From positions 1-5,445 of the forward strand of contig JAKAIQ010000156.1 in NCBI GenBank assembly GCA_021825035.1: a DNA stretch of 5,445 bases, written 5' to 3'. Within the stretch, counting starts at the first letter, position 1, and each line of letters opens with the position of its first letter. The notes beneath the pieces were generated by a model, which saw only the letters and a program-made list of their open reading frames with translations, was not told where the DNA came from and ran no database searches. Below, piece by piece: positions 1 through 5,445 of the stretch. A program made the position numbers and the translations under genes. This DNA is from Deltaproteobacteria bacterium (GTDB lineage Bacteria; Desulfobacterota; GWC2-55-46).

Positions 1-305
1 TGCTTAAACAGGAGCTAATGGGCAGCGTTCAATCGAAGATCGGATATATCCTCTCCAGAGGTGCTTTCAAAAAACTCAAGAAAAAGCTCGATTATTCCGA
101 GTACGGCGGCGCGCCGCTTCTCGGTATCGAAGGCAGTTGCATAATAAGTCACGGCAGTTCATCTCCCAAAGCGATTAAGAACGCTATTCTCAGAGCATAC
201 GAGTTCTCCAGAGATAGGGTTAACGCCCACGTTATGGAAGAGATAGAGAAGACTGGCAACCTTGGCAGGGCCGGACGCGGACACGACGCCGCTTCGGGAG
301 GATAA
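1..305 (+). CDS. plsX: PlsX, phosphate acyltransferase, C-terminal part (5' end outside window)
   Basis: PlsX converts acyl-ACP and phosphate to acyl-phosphate, the donor used by PlsY to start phospholipid synthesis; it is a peripheral membrane or cytoplasmic enzyme. The reading frame is open from the window edge (first full codon at position 3), so the gene begins upstream and only about 100 C-terminal residues are visible. Recognition rests on the family's C-terminal signature: a basic stretch (AFKKLKKKLDYSEYGGAPLL, visible residues 21-40), then GIEG, ISHG (residues 48-51) and AIKNAI (57-62). The tail after that is Gly/Arg-rich and not informative. The ATG at 18 is internal, not a start. 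The TAA stop lies 2 nt before fabH, whose Shine-Dalgarno site is inside the last plsX codons, so the two are very likely co-transcribed and perhaps translationally coupled. plsX-fabH adjacency is a widespread arrangement and supports the call. Confidence 0.95.
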   Translation, partial: LKQELMGSVQSKIGYILSRGAFKKLKKKLDYSEYGGAPLLGIEGSCIISHGSSSPKAIKNAILRAYEFSRDRVNAHVMEEIEKTGNLGRAGRGHDAASGG

Positions 306-307
306 CA

Positions 308-1282
308 GTGGTCAGGTCCAGAATATCCGGCACAGGTTCCTTTGTGCCTAAGATGGTAGTCACCAACAATGATCTTGATCGCATGTTCGATACATCCGAC
401 GGCTGGATATCGTCAAGGACCGGCATAAGGGAGAGACGGGTCTCCGTAAGCGAAACAACCGCAGTCATGGCCGCAAAGGCCGCCAGGAACGCCCTTAAAT
501 CCGCAAAGGTCTCGCCAAAGGAAATAGACCTCGTCATAGTAGGCACGGTCACGCCTGAGATGACATTTCCATCGACTGCCTGCTTAGTCCAATCTGAACT
601 CGGCATAAGAAGCGGTTCCGCGGCCTTCGATGTCTCGGCGGCCTGCTCCGGATTTCTGTATGCCATTGACGCGGCTGACAAGTACATAAGGGCCGGGTCG
701 GCCAAAAAAGCGCTCGTCATCGGGGTTGACCGGTTTTCAAGGATTATCGACTGGAATGACAGGAGCACCTGCGTTCTTTTCGGTGACGGAGCCGGGGCCG
801 TCGTCCTCACGGCGGAGGAAGGGCACAGGGGCATACTTTTAAGCGATATCCACTCTGACGGCCGCCACTGGGACATGCTATTCGCCCCTGGTTCGATACA
901 GCCGTGTCATTTCGAAGAGAAGGCCTTTAACGATTATTACGTTAAGATGAACGGCAACGAGACCTTCAAGCTTGCCGTTAGAACCATGGGAAAGGCGATA
1001 ACGGATGCTGTCGGAGGCGCGGGTTTGACCACCAGGGATATCGCGCTTCTTATACCCCATCAGGCGAATATAAGGATAATAAACGCCACGCAGGAACGCT
1101 TGAAACTTCCGCCGGAGAGGGTCTTTACCAACATTGAAAAGTACGGCAACACCTCGGCAGGCTCGATTCCTCTTGCCCTTGACGAGGCCGTGAGAGCCGG
1201 ACGTGTCAAAGACGATGATATCGTGGTGCTGGTGTCCTTCGGGGGCGGACTCACCTGGGGGGCTGCGGTCATAAGGTGGTAA
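308..1282 (+). CDS. fabH: FabH, 3-oxoacyl-ACP synthase III
   Basis: FabH condenses an acyl-CoA primer, usually acetyl-CoA, with malonyl-ACP to start fatty acid synthesis in the cytoplasm. The 324-residue product has the usual family length. The thiolase-fold catalytic triad is visible: Cys113 in DVSAACSGF, His251 in IPHQANIRI and Asn281 in YGNTSAGS. Trp33 and Arg37 (GWISSRTGI) match the CoA-binding residues, and Phe87 matches the acyl-pocket Phe of E. coli FabH. That favours a short straight-chain primer but does not exclude branched ones. The start is GTG at 308, preceded by GGGAGG (296-301) with a 6-nt spacer; no better start is near. The C-terminal SFGGGLTWGA motif is intact. It sits 2 nt after plsX and 4 nt before fabD. 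KAS I/II is excluded because the Cys-His-Asn triad replaces their Cys-His-His. No truncation or frameshift is seen. Confidence 0.97.
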   Translation: MVRSRISGTGSFVPKMVVTNNDLDRMFDTSDGWISSRTGIRERRVSVSETTAVMAAKAARNALKSAKVSPKEIDLVIVGTVTPEMTFPSTACLVQSELGIRSGSAAFDVSAACSGFLYAIDAADKYIRAGSAKKALVIGVDRFSRIIDWNDRSTCVLFGDGAGAVVLTAEEGHRGILLSDIHSDGRHWDMLFAPGSIQPCHFEEKAFNDYYVKMNGNETFKLAVRTMGKAITDAVGGAGLTTRDIALLIPHQANIRIINATQERLKLPPERVFTNIEKYGNTSAGSIPLALDEAVRAGRVKDDDIVVLVSFGGGLTWGAAVIRW

Positions 1283-1286
1283 GCAG

Positions 1287-2228
1287 ATGAAAAAAATCGC
1301 CTTTGTATTCCCGGGACAGGGTTCCCAGTGCATCGGGATGGGAAAGAGTTTTTATGATCGTTCCAAGGCGGCGAGACTGGCCTATGAAGAGGCGAACGAT
1401 TCGCTGGGCTATGATATAAGAAGGCTTTCGTTCGCGGGCCCTCAGGAGGAACTCGACCGCACCGAGTACGCTCAGCCCGCGCTTCTTACCGCAAGCATTG
1501 CCGCGATGAGAGTTTTAAGAGAGAATACCGACATTAGACCTTCCTGTCTTGCCGGGCATAGCCTTGGAGAATATACGGCTCTTGTAGTTTCAGGGGCGCT
1601 TGCCTTTGGCGAAACGGTAAAACTCGTCAACCAGAGGGGCAAATTTATGCAGGAAAGCGTACCTGAGGGCGTCGGTAAGATGTGCGCCGTGCTCGGCTTG
1701 AGCGTTGATGATGTTTTCGAGGTTTGCAGAAGGGCATCCGGCGATGACGGCGTCGTAGTGCCGGCCAACATAAACAGTCCCGAGCAGATAGTAATTTCAG
1801 GCCACAGCGCCGCGGTTGAGCGCGCCGCGTTGATTGCAAAGGAAAGAGGGGCGAAAAGGGTCATACCTTTACAGGTAAGCGTGCCATCTCATTCGCCTTT
1901 GATGGCAAGGGCCGCTGAATTGCTTAGGACGGAACTGTATAAGATTGCATTCAAAAGCATGAGCGTCCCTGTCATTACAAACGTGGAAGCGTCGGAAGCC
2001 GCTCCTTCAAGATTGAAGGAACTCTTGACGTTGCAACTTACAAGCCCCGTGAGATGGGTTGATACGATAAGAAGCATTAAGACCGGCGGCGTAAGAGACA
2101 TATTCGAGATAGGTCCGGGTAAGGTGCTAAGCGGCCTTACAAAGCGGATAGAGAAAGAAATGAATCCGCATAACGTAAGTGAGATGTGCGACATTGAAAA
2201 GGCAATGGGCGCGTTGAACGCACCTTGA
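1287..2228 (+). CDS. fabD: FabD, malonyl-CoA:ACP transacylase
   Basis: FabD moves the malonyl group from malonyl-CoA to the phosphopantetheine arm of ACP, supplying FabH and FabF with extender units. The 313-residue length matches the family. Visible motifs in order are FPGQGSQ (residues 8-14, oxyanion-hole Gln11), the nucleophile elbow GHSLGE with Ser92, the substrate carboxylate-binding Arg117 (NQRG), the catalytic partner His202 (SVPSHSPLM), and Gln250 in LQLTSPVRW. The C-terminal FEIGPGKVLSGL is also typical. The ATG at 1287 lies 4 nt after the fabH stop, and its ribosome site (AAGGTGG, 1273-1279) overlaps the last fabH codons, which suggests coupled translation. All key residues are present. 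A polyketide-synthase trans-acyltransferase would share the fold, but the all-fab surroundings make FabD the clear reading. Confidence 0.97.
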   Translation: MKKIAFVFPGQGSQCIGMGKSFYDRSKAARLAYEEANDSLGYDIRRLSFAGPQEELDRTEYAQPALLTASIAAMRVLRENTDIRPSCLAGHSLGEYTALVVSGALAFGETVKLVNQRGKFMQESVPEGVGKMCAVLGLSVDDVFEVCRRASGDDGVVVPANINSPEQIVISGHSAAVERAALIAKERGAKRVIPLQVSVPSHSPLMARAAELLRTELYKIAFKSMSVPVITNVEASEAAPSRLKELLTLQLTSPVRWVDTIRSIKTGGVRDIFEIGPGKVLSGLTKRIEKEMNPHNVSEMCDIEKAMGALNAP

Positions 2229-2236
2229 GAAAACTG

Positions 2237-2244
2237 TAAGGAGG
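2237..2244 (+). promoter_or_regulatory. Strong ribosome binding site of fabG
   Basis: TAAGGAGG is a full match to the anti-Shine-Dalgarno core, 6 nt before the fabG ATG. It lies in the 22-nt fabD-fabG gap and fixes the fabG start. It suggests that fabG is translated independently of fabD rather than by coupling. Confidence 0.85.
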
Positions 2245-2250
2245 ATAATC

Positions 2251-2991
2251 ATGCAGCTATCAGGAAGAATAGCGCTTATAACCGGGGCCGGCCAGGGCAT
2301 TGGGAAGGCCATAGCGTTAAATCTCGCTTCATACGGAGCAGATGTGGCCGTTGTGGATGTAAATCTCGAGAACGCTGAGCAGACCGCGAAAGAGGCCCGG
2401 ACCATGGGACGCAAGGCCCTTGCCCTCAAGGTTGACGTTTCAAACCTGAAAGAGACCGAAGAGATGGCCGAGAAGGTCTTCAAGGAACTCGAAGGCATAC
2501 ATATACTCGTAAATAACGCCGGCATAACGAAAGACGGTCTTATCCTGCGCATGACGGAAGACGACTGGGACAGGGTGATAGACGTTAACCTCAAAGGCGC
2601 GTTCAACTGCACGAAGTCCATCCTGAAATATATGAGCAAGATGCGCTGGGGCCGAATCGTGAATATAGCTTCGGTAGTCGGAGTCATGGGCAACGCGGGG
2701 CAGGCCAACTACGCGGCGAGCAAGGCCGGGCTCATCGGGCTTACCAAGAGTATAGCCCGGGAATTCGCCGGCAGGAACATCACATGCAACGCCGTCGCAC
2801 CGGGGTTTATAGAGACGGCGATGACGAATGCGCTCACCGACAAGATAAAGGAAGACCTCCTGAAACAGATACCGCTTGGCAGGTTCGGAGGACCCAATGA
2901 TGTCGCCATGGGCGTGCTTTTCCTTGCCTCGAATGCGTCAAGCTACATAACCGGCCAGGTGCTTAATATAAACGGCGGGATGGTCATGTAG
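2251..2991 (+). CDS. fabG: FabG, 3-oxoacyl-ACP reductase (SDR family)
   Basis: FabG reduces 3-oxoacyl-ACP to (R)-3-hydroxyacyl-ACP, the first reduction of each elongation cycle. The 246-residue protein is a classical short-chain dehydrogenase: the nucleotide-binding TGAGQGIG (residues 11-18), NNAG (88-91), and a catalytic tetrad of Asn113, Ser141, Tyr154 and Lys158 (QANYAASKAGLIG). Arg132 and Arg175 align with the E. coli FabG arginines that contact ACP. The ending NINGGMVM is typical of FabG, and the position between fabD and acpP settles the role among SDRs. Oddity: E. coli FabG has Arg15 in the glycine-rich loop and no acid at the end of strand beta-2. This protein has Gln15 and Asp36 (VVDVN), a pattern linked in classical SDRs to NAD(H) rather than NADP(H). 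The cofactor preference is an inference. The start is ATG 2251 with an ideal ribosome site. Confidence 0.96.
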   Translation: MQLSGRIALITGAGQGIGKAIALNLASYGADVAVVDVNLENAEQTAKEARTMGRKALALKVDVSNLKETEEMAEKVFKELEGIHILVNNAGITKDGLILRMTEDDWDRVIDVNLKGAFNCTKSILKYMSKMRWGRIVNIASVVGVMGNAGQANYAASKAGLIGLTKSIAREFAGRNITCNAVAPGFIETAMTNALTDKIKEDLLKQIPLGRFGGPNDVAMGVLFLASNASSYITGQVLNINGGMVM

Positions 2992-3015
2992 GCCGGAAAA
3001 TGGAGTTTATAAAAA

Positions 3016-3044
3016 TTGACAATGCAGTGCGTAGGTGTTATACA
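3016..3044 (+). promoter_or_regulatory. Sigma70-type promoter of acpP
   Basis: The -35 box TTGACA (3016-3021) is a perfect consensus. It is separated by 17 nt from the -10 box TATACA (3039-3044, four of six consensus bases), and a TG at 3036-3037 makes it an extended -10. A start site near 3051 would give a leader of about 30 nt before acpP. The site lies in the only sizeable gap between fabG and acpP, and an extra promoter fits the usual need for much more ACP than for the Fab enzymes. It is predicted from sequence only. Confidence 0.75.
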
Positions 3045-3066
3045 ACCATTTTGAAAATTTTAACTT

Positions 3067-3073
3067 GAGGAGG
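3067..3073 (+). promoter_or_regulatory. Ribosome binding site of acpP (decides the start)
   Basis: GAGGAGG is a strong Shine-Dalgarno site. Two in-frame ATGs follow, at 3075 and 3081. The first is only 1 nt from the site, too close for initiation, while the second is 7 nt away. This selects 3081, which also gives the familiar ACP N-terminus beginning MSSTIE. Confidence 0.85.
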
Positions 3074-3080
3074 AATGAAA

Positions 3081-3323
3081 ATGTCGTCTACAATAGAGAA
3101 TAAGGTTAAAAAGATCATAATAGACCAGCTTGATGTGACGGAAGACGAGGTGACTCCGCAGGCCTCTTTTGTGGAGGACCTTGGGGCTGATTCGCTGGAT
3201 ACGGTCGAGATGGTGATGGCGTTCGAAGAGGAGTTTTCCATAGAGATACCTGATGAAGACGCCGAAAAGATAAAGACCGTAAAAGACGCGATCGATTACA
3301 TACAGAAAAAGGCCGCAAAATAA
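3081..3323 (+). CDS. acpP: AcpP, acyl carrier protein
   Basis: AcpP carries the growing acyl chain as a thioester on a 4'-phosphopantetheine arm and is the shared substrate of the FabD, FabH, FabG and FabF enzymes encoded around it. The product is 80 residues, very acidic, with the four-helix ACP pattern. The modification site is Ser38 in EDLGADSLDTVEMVMAFEE (residues 32-50), and the helix III region EIPDEDAEKIKTVKDAIDYI (55-74) is typical. A start at 3075 would add two residues, but the Shine-Dalgarno spacing favours ATG 3081. The gene has its own predicted promoter upstream and a stem-loop downstream, so it may be expressed at a higher level than its neighbours while still belonging to the longer operon transcript. 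A dedicated polyketide or lipid A carrier is unlikely given the location between fabG and fabF. Confidence 0.97.
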   Translation: MSSTIENKVKKIIIDQLDVTEDEVTPQASFVEDLGADSLDTVEMVMAFEEEFSIEIPDEDAEKIKTVKDAIDYIQKKAAK

Positions 3324-3354
3324 GTTCTCGTTCAGGAGCGTGATTTGAGACGCA

Positions 3355-3387
3355 GGGCAAGGGCGATTTTTTTATCGCCGCTTACCC
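3355..3387 (+). other. Stem-loop between acpP and fabF
   Basis: GGGCAAG-GGCGAT (3355-3367) pairs with ATCGCC-G-CTTACCC (3374-3387) around a loop of six T. The stem has 12 paired positions, one C-A mismatch (3358/3384) and one bulged G (3380). No T-run follows the 3' arm, so this is not a standard intrinsic terminator. It could stabilise the 3' end of a short acpP mRNA, act as a processing site, or lower read-through into fabF. Function is inferred; only the pairing is seen. Confidence 0.6.
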
Positions 3388-3417
3388 GGCATTTCAGGCC
3401 TGGGAAAAAGATAAGCT

Positions 3418-4656
3418 ATGAGAAGAGTGGTTGTAACAGGCGTGGGAATAATATGTCCTCTCGGTTCGGGAGTCGACAGGGCATGGGGCGCAGCGAAGGA
3501 GGGAAAAAGCGGGATAAGAGCCATTACGAGGTTCGATGCGTCTAATTTTCCGGTCCGAATCGCCGGTGAAGTGCCTGACTTCGATCCTGCCGACGCGGTA
3601 GAGAAAAAAGAATTGAAGAAGATGGACCTCTTCATTCAATATGCCACGACCGCGAGCCTCATGGCGCTCAAGGATTCCGGGTACGTTATAACCGAGGAGA
3701 ACGCGGAGCGCGCCGGGGTGTACATAGGGGCCGGGATAGGCGGACTTCCTGCGATTGAGCACTGGCATCATGTGCTCATCGAGAAAGGCCCCGATAGGAT
3801 TACGCCCTTTTTTATACCGATGGTGATCATAAATCTCGCCTCGGGCCAGGTGTCTATAAAAACAGGGGCAAAGGGCCCCAACAGTTGTGCCGTTACCGCA
3901 TGCGCCACCGGCACCCATTCCATAGGCGATGCCTTCAGGCTCATTCAAACCGGCGCCGCCGATGTAATGCTGGCCGGCGGGACCGAGTCTACCATTACAC
4001 CTCTTTGCATTGCGGGCTTTAATGCAATGAAGGCGCTTTCTACCAGGAATAATGATCCTCAAAGGGCAAGCCGTCCATTTGATAAGAACAGGGATGGTTT
4101 TGTCGTCGGCGAGGGCGCGGGCGTAGTTTTCCTTGAAGAGCTTGAATCGGCCAAAAAGAGGGGTGCTGCCATATATGCCGAACTCGCGGGCTATGGCATG
4201 AATGCCGATGCGTACCATATGACCACGCCTTCGCCGGACGGCGTCGGCGCGGCGCGTTGTATAAAGCTTGCCATGCAAAATGCAGGAATCAACCCCGAAG
4301 ATATAGGTTACATAAATGCCCACGGGACTTCCACATATTATAACGACCTTTACGAGACCATGGCCATAAAGAAGGTCTTCGGAGGCCATGCGGAAAAACT
4401 TGCGATAAGCTCCACGAAAAGCATGACCGGGCATCTTCTCGGCGCCGCCGGGGGGATAGAAGCCGTATTCACGGCGCTTTCGATAAGAGATGGGGTCATC
4501 CCGCCTACTATAAACTATGATACGCCTGACACCGGTTGCGACCTCGATTATGTGCCAAATACCGCAAGGGAATTGAAAGTCCGGGCGGCTATTTCAAATT
4601 CTTTCGGTTTTGGCGGGACAAATGCCGTGCTTGTCCTTAAAAGATTCGAAGGTTAG
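3418..4656 (+). CDS. fabF: FabF, 3-oxoacyl-ACP synthase II
   Basis: FabF elongates acyl-ACP by two carbons using malonyl-ACP. The 412-residue length is normal for KAS II. The catalytic Cys162 lies in VTACATGTHSIGDA, with His302 (NAHGTST) and His339 (KSMTGHLLGAAGG) completing the Cys-His-His triad; Lys334 and the gating loop GFGGTN (397-402) are also present, as is the acyl-pocket segment GAGIGGL (104-110). ATG 3418 is the first possible start because an in-frame TAA sits at 3412-3414. Its Shine-Dalgarno is weak: only GGGA at 3402-3405, about 12 nt away. After His302 the sequence reads GTSTYYND where the family usually has a Pro after the second Thr (GTSTP-ND). FabB is less likely because this acpP-fabF order and the sequence style fit FabF. 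The gene is separated from acpP by 94 nt holding a stem-loop. Confidence 0.96.
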   Translation: MRRVVVTGVGIICPLGSGVDRAWGAAKEGKSGIRAITRFDASNFPVRIAGEVPDFDPADAVEKKELKKMDLFIQYATTASLMALKDSGYVITEENAERAGVYIGAGIGGLPAIEHWHHVLIEKGPDRITPFFIPMVIINLASGQVSIKTGAKGPNSCAVTACATGTHSIGDAFRLIQTGAADVMLAGGTESTITPLCIAGFNAMKALSTRNNDPQRASRPFDKNRDGFVVGEGAGVVFLEELESAKKRGAAIYAELAGYGMNADAYHMTTPSPDGVGAARCIKLAMQNAGINPEDIGYINAHGTSTYYNDLYETMAIKKVFGGHAEKLAISSTKSMTGHLLGAAGGIEAVFTALSIRDGVIPPTINYDTPDTGCDLDYVPNTARELKVRAAISNSFGFGGTNAVLVLKRFEG

Positions 4657-4763
4657 TCCGCTTATATCTGCCTTTCAGATCTCCGGATTCCAAACCGTTA
4701 AAAATGGATGCCGCCGCATTTAAAAGATTGCCTTAGAAAAGCCGTTATTAAAAGAGGTTTATT
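4657..4763 (+). other. fabF-rpiB intergenic gap, no clear signal
   Basis: This 107-nt gap is the longest non-coding stretch in the window. It contains only a small 5-bp inverted repeat (ATCTG/CAGAT, 4666-4680) without a T-run, and A/T-rich sequence towards rpiB. No well-spaced -35/-10 pair or terminator was found, so rpiB and glyA are most simply read as a continuation of the fab transcript. Confidence 0.5.
4753..4757 (+). promoter_or_regulatory. Ribosome binding site of rpiB (supports a TTG start)
   Basis: AGAGG lies 6 nt before TTG 4764. No ATG or GTG in the right frame is nearby, and the protein from this TTG begins MEKIAIASDHAG, exactly where RpiB proteins normally begin. Confidence 0.7.
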
Positions 4764-5252
4764 TTGGAAAAAATAGCTATCGCAAGCGATCATGCCGGAA
4801 GGGAAGTCAAGGACGATCTCGCGGAATTTCTAAAGGAACTTGGGTATGACGTTATCGACATGGGGGTGAACGGTGACTCGTCGGTCGATTATCCGGATTA
4901 CGGGTCTCCGGTTGCCGAGCGAGTTTCAGACGGGCGAATACACCGGGCGGTGCTCCTTTGCGGGACCGGCATAGGCATGAGCATCCTTGCGAACAAATAC
5001 AAGAACGTGAGGGCCGCGCTCGTAAGCGACGTGTATTCGGCAAGGATGGCCAGGGAACACAATGACGCCAATATCCTCGTAATAGGCGGGAGGATCGTTG
5101 GAAAAGGGTTGGCCAGGGAGCTTGTCAAGGAGTGGCTTGACGCTAAATTTCTGGGAGGCAGGCATCAGAGAAGTCTTGATAAGATAAGAGTCGTAGAAGA
5201 GAAAATGAACCAAAAAGGGGGCGGATATAATGACGTCACTGAAAAGACTTGA
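4764..5252 (+). CDS. rpiB: RpiB, ribose-5-phosphate isomerase B
   Basis: RpiB interconverts ribose 5-phosphate and ribulose 5-phosphate in the pentose phosphate pathway. The core begins IAIASDHAG with Asp9-His10. The catalytic base Cys66 and phosphate/anion-hole loop are in LLCGTGIGMS (64-73), followed by REHNDANILVIGGR (97-110) with His99 and Asn100, and the phosphate-binding arginines around GGRHQRSLDKI (131-141). Cys66 separates it from the related galactose-6-phosphate isomerase subunits LacA/LacB. At 162 residues it is somewhat longer than the usual ~145-150. The extra tail (about residues 150-162) is encoded by the same DNA that provides the ribosome site and first codons of glyA, so it may be a by-product of the overlap. 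The start is TTG. The rpiB-glyA pairing after a fab cluster is known from Deltaproteobacteria. Confidence 0.95.
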   Translation: MEKIAIASDHAGREVKDDLAEFLKELGYDVIDMGVNGDSSVDYPDYGSPVAERVSDGRIHRAVLLCGTGIGMSILANKYKNVRAALVSDVYSARMAREHNDANILVIGGRIVGKGLARELVKEWLDAKFLGGRHQRSLDKIRVVEEKMNQKGGGYNDVTEKT

Positions 5253-5445
5253 TCCCGAGGTTTACGACGCCATAAGGCTTGAGACCGAACGGCAGGAATA
5301 CAAGCTGGAACTCATAGCCTCTGAAAACCTCGTAAGTGAATCTGTCCTTGAAGCCGCCGGCAGCGTTATGACGAACAAGTACGCCGAAGGGTATCCCGGC
5401 AGGCGCTACTACGGCGGGTGCGAATACGTCGATATCGTCGAAAGG
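5230..5445 (+). CDS. glyA: GlyA, serine hydroxymethyltransferase, N-terminal part (3' end outside window)
   Basis: GlyA is a PLP enzyme that converts serine and tetrahydrofolate to glycine and methylene-tetrahydrofolate, the main source of one-carbon units. Only the first 72 residues are in the window and the frame is open to the edge. They contain the strong family signatures ELIASENLVS (27-36) and TNKYAEGYPGRRYYGG (48-63), including Tyr51, Glu53 and Tyr61, which align with active-site residues Tyr55, Glu57 and Tyr65 of E. coli GlyA. The PLP lysine lies beyond the window. ATG 5230 is preceded by AAGGGGG (5215-5221) with an 8-nt spacer, all within rpiB. The gene overlaps rpiB by 23 nt in another frame, which points to co-transcription and probable translational coupling. 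Confidence 0.96.
   Translation, partial: MTSLKRLDPEVYDAIRLETERQEYKLELIASENLVSESVLEAAGSVMTNKYAEGYPGRRYYGGCEYVDIVER

Noticed and set aside
18..305. A separate 95-residue small protein starting at ATG 18
   Set aside because: The frame is open to the window edge and the sequence is the C-terminus of PlsX, so this ATG is an internal Met.
232..876. Minus-strand open frame (214 codons) opposite fabH, and similar ones opposite fabD and fabG
   Set aside because: These are mirror frames of well-supported genes and show no recognisable domain or start signal.
3075..3080. ATG 3075 as the acpP start
   Set aside because: It lies only 1 nt after the GAGGAGG site. ATG 3081 has a 7-nt spacer and gives the usual ACP N-terminus.
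3345..3545. Possible small gene from TTG 3345 overlapping the start of fabF
   Set aside because: It runs through the stem-loop and then through fabF in another frame, with an unremarkable basic translation and no ribosome site.
3394..4434. Long open reading frame (346 codons) on the minus strand opposite fabF
   Set aside because: The + strand encodes an intact FabF with all catalytic residues. The minus-strand translation resembles no known protein to me, is rich in His, Arg and Gly in no domain-like order, and has no evident promoter or ribosome site.
4666..4680. ATCTG-CCTTT-CAGAT hairpin after fabF as a terminator
   Set aside because: The stem has only 5 bp, is not GC-rich and is not followed by a T-run.
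4728..4750. TTGCCT and TTATTA as a promoter for rpiB
   Set aside because: The spacing is about 11 nt, far from the 16-18 nt required, and both boxes are poor matches.
1..5445. A novel defence, mobile or otherwise undescribed system
   Set aside because: Every long + strand frame is a recognisable housekeeping gene in a known order, with short gaps and no repeats, unusual composition or orphan genes.

Overview
The window is one stretch of a bacterial housekeeping operon, with every gene on the + strand. In order it holds the 3' end of plsX, then complete fabH, fabD, fabG, acpP, fabF and rpiB, and the first 72 codons of glyA. The products are recognised from catalytic motifs and lengths. No mobile element, repeat array, tRNA/rRNA or CRISPR array was seen.

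Organism: base composition looks roughly balanced by eye, with frequent ATA (Ile) and AGG/AGA (Arg) codons, and Shine-Dalgarno sites are strong. The gene order plsX-fabH-fabD-fabG-acpP-fabF followed by rpiB and glyA is, from general knowledge, typical of Geobacter-like Deltaproteobacteria (Desulfobacterota) and relatives. That placement is an inference from synteny and codon use, with no phylogenetic marker in the window, so the exact phylum is uncertain.

Layout: positions 1-2991 (plsX, fabH, fabD, fabG) are tightly packed, with gaps of 2, 4 and 22 nt. An 83-89 nt gap before acpP contains a strong sigma70-type promoter (perfect TTGACA, 17-nt spacer, extended TGn TATACA). A 94-nt gap after acpP contains a long stem-loop. 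fabF follows, then a 107-nt gap with no convincing signal, then rpiB from a TTG start. The end of rpiB overlaps the start of glyA by 23 nt.

How the genes work together: PlsX makes acyl-phosphate from acyl-ACP for phospholipid synthesis. FabD loads malonate onto the carrier AcpP, FabH starts the chain, FabF extends it and FabG performs the first reduction. The dehydratase (FabZ/FabA) and enoyl reductase are not in the window. RpiB (pentose phosphate interconversion) and GlyA (serine/glycine and one-carbon units) are central-metabolism genes that appear to ride on the same transcript.

The window looks ordinary and no undescribed system was found. The points most worth a second look are the FabG cofactor-site residues (Asp36, Gln15), which suggest NADH rather than NADPH use, and the promoter and hairpin that bracket acpP.
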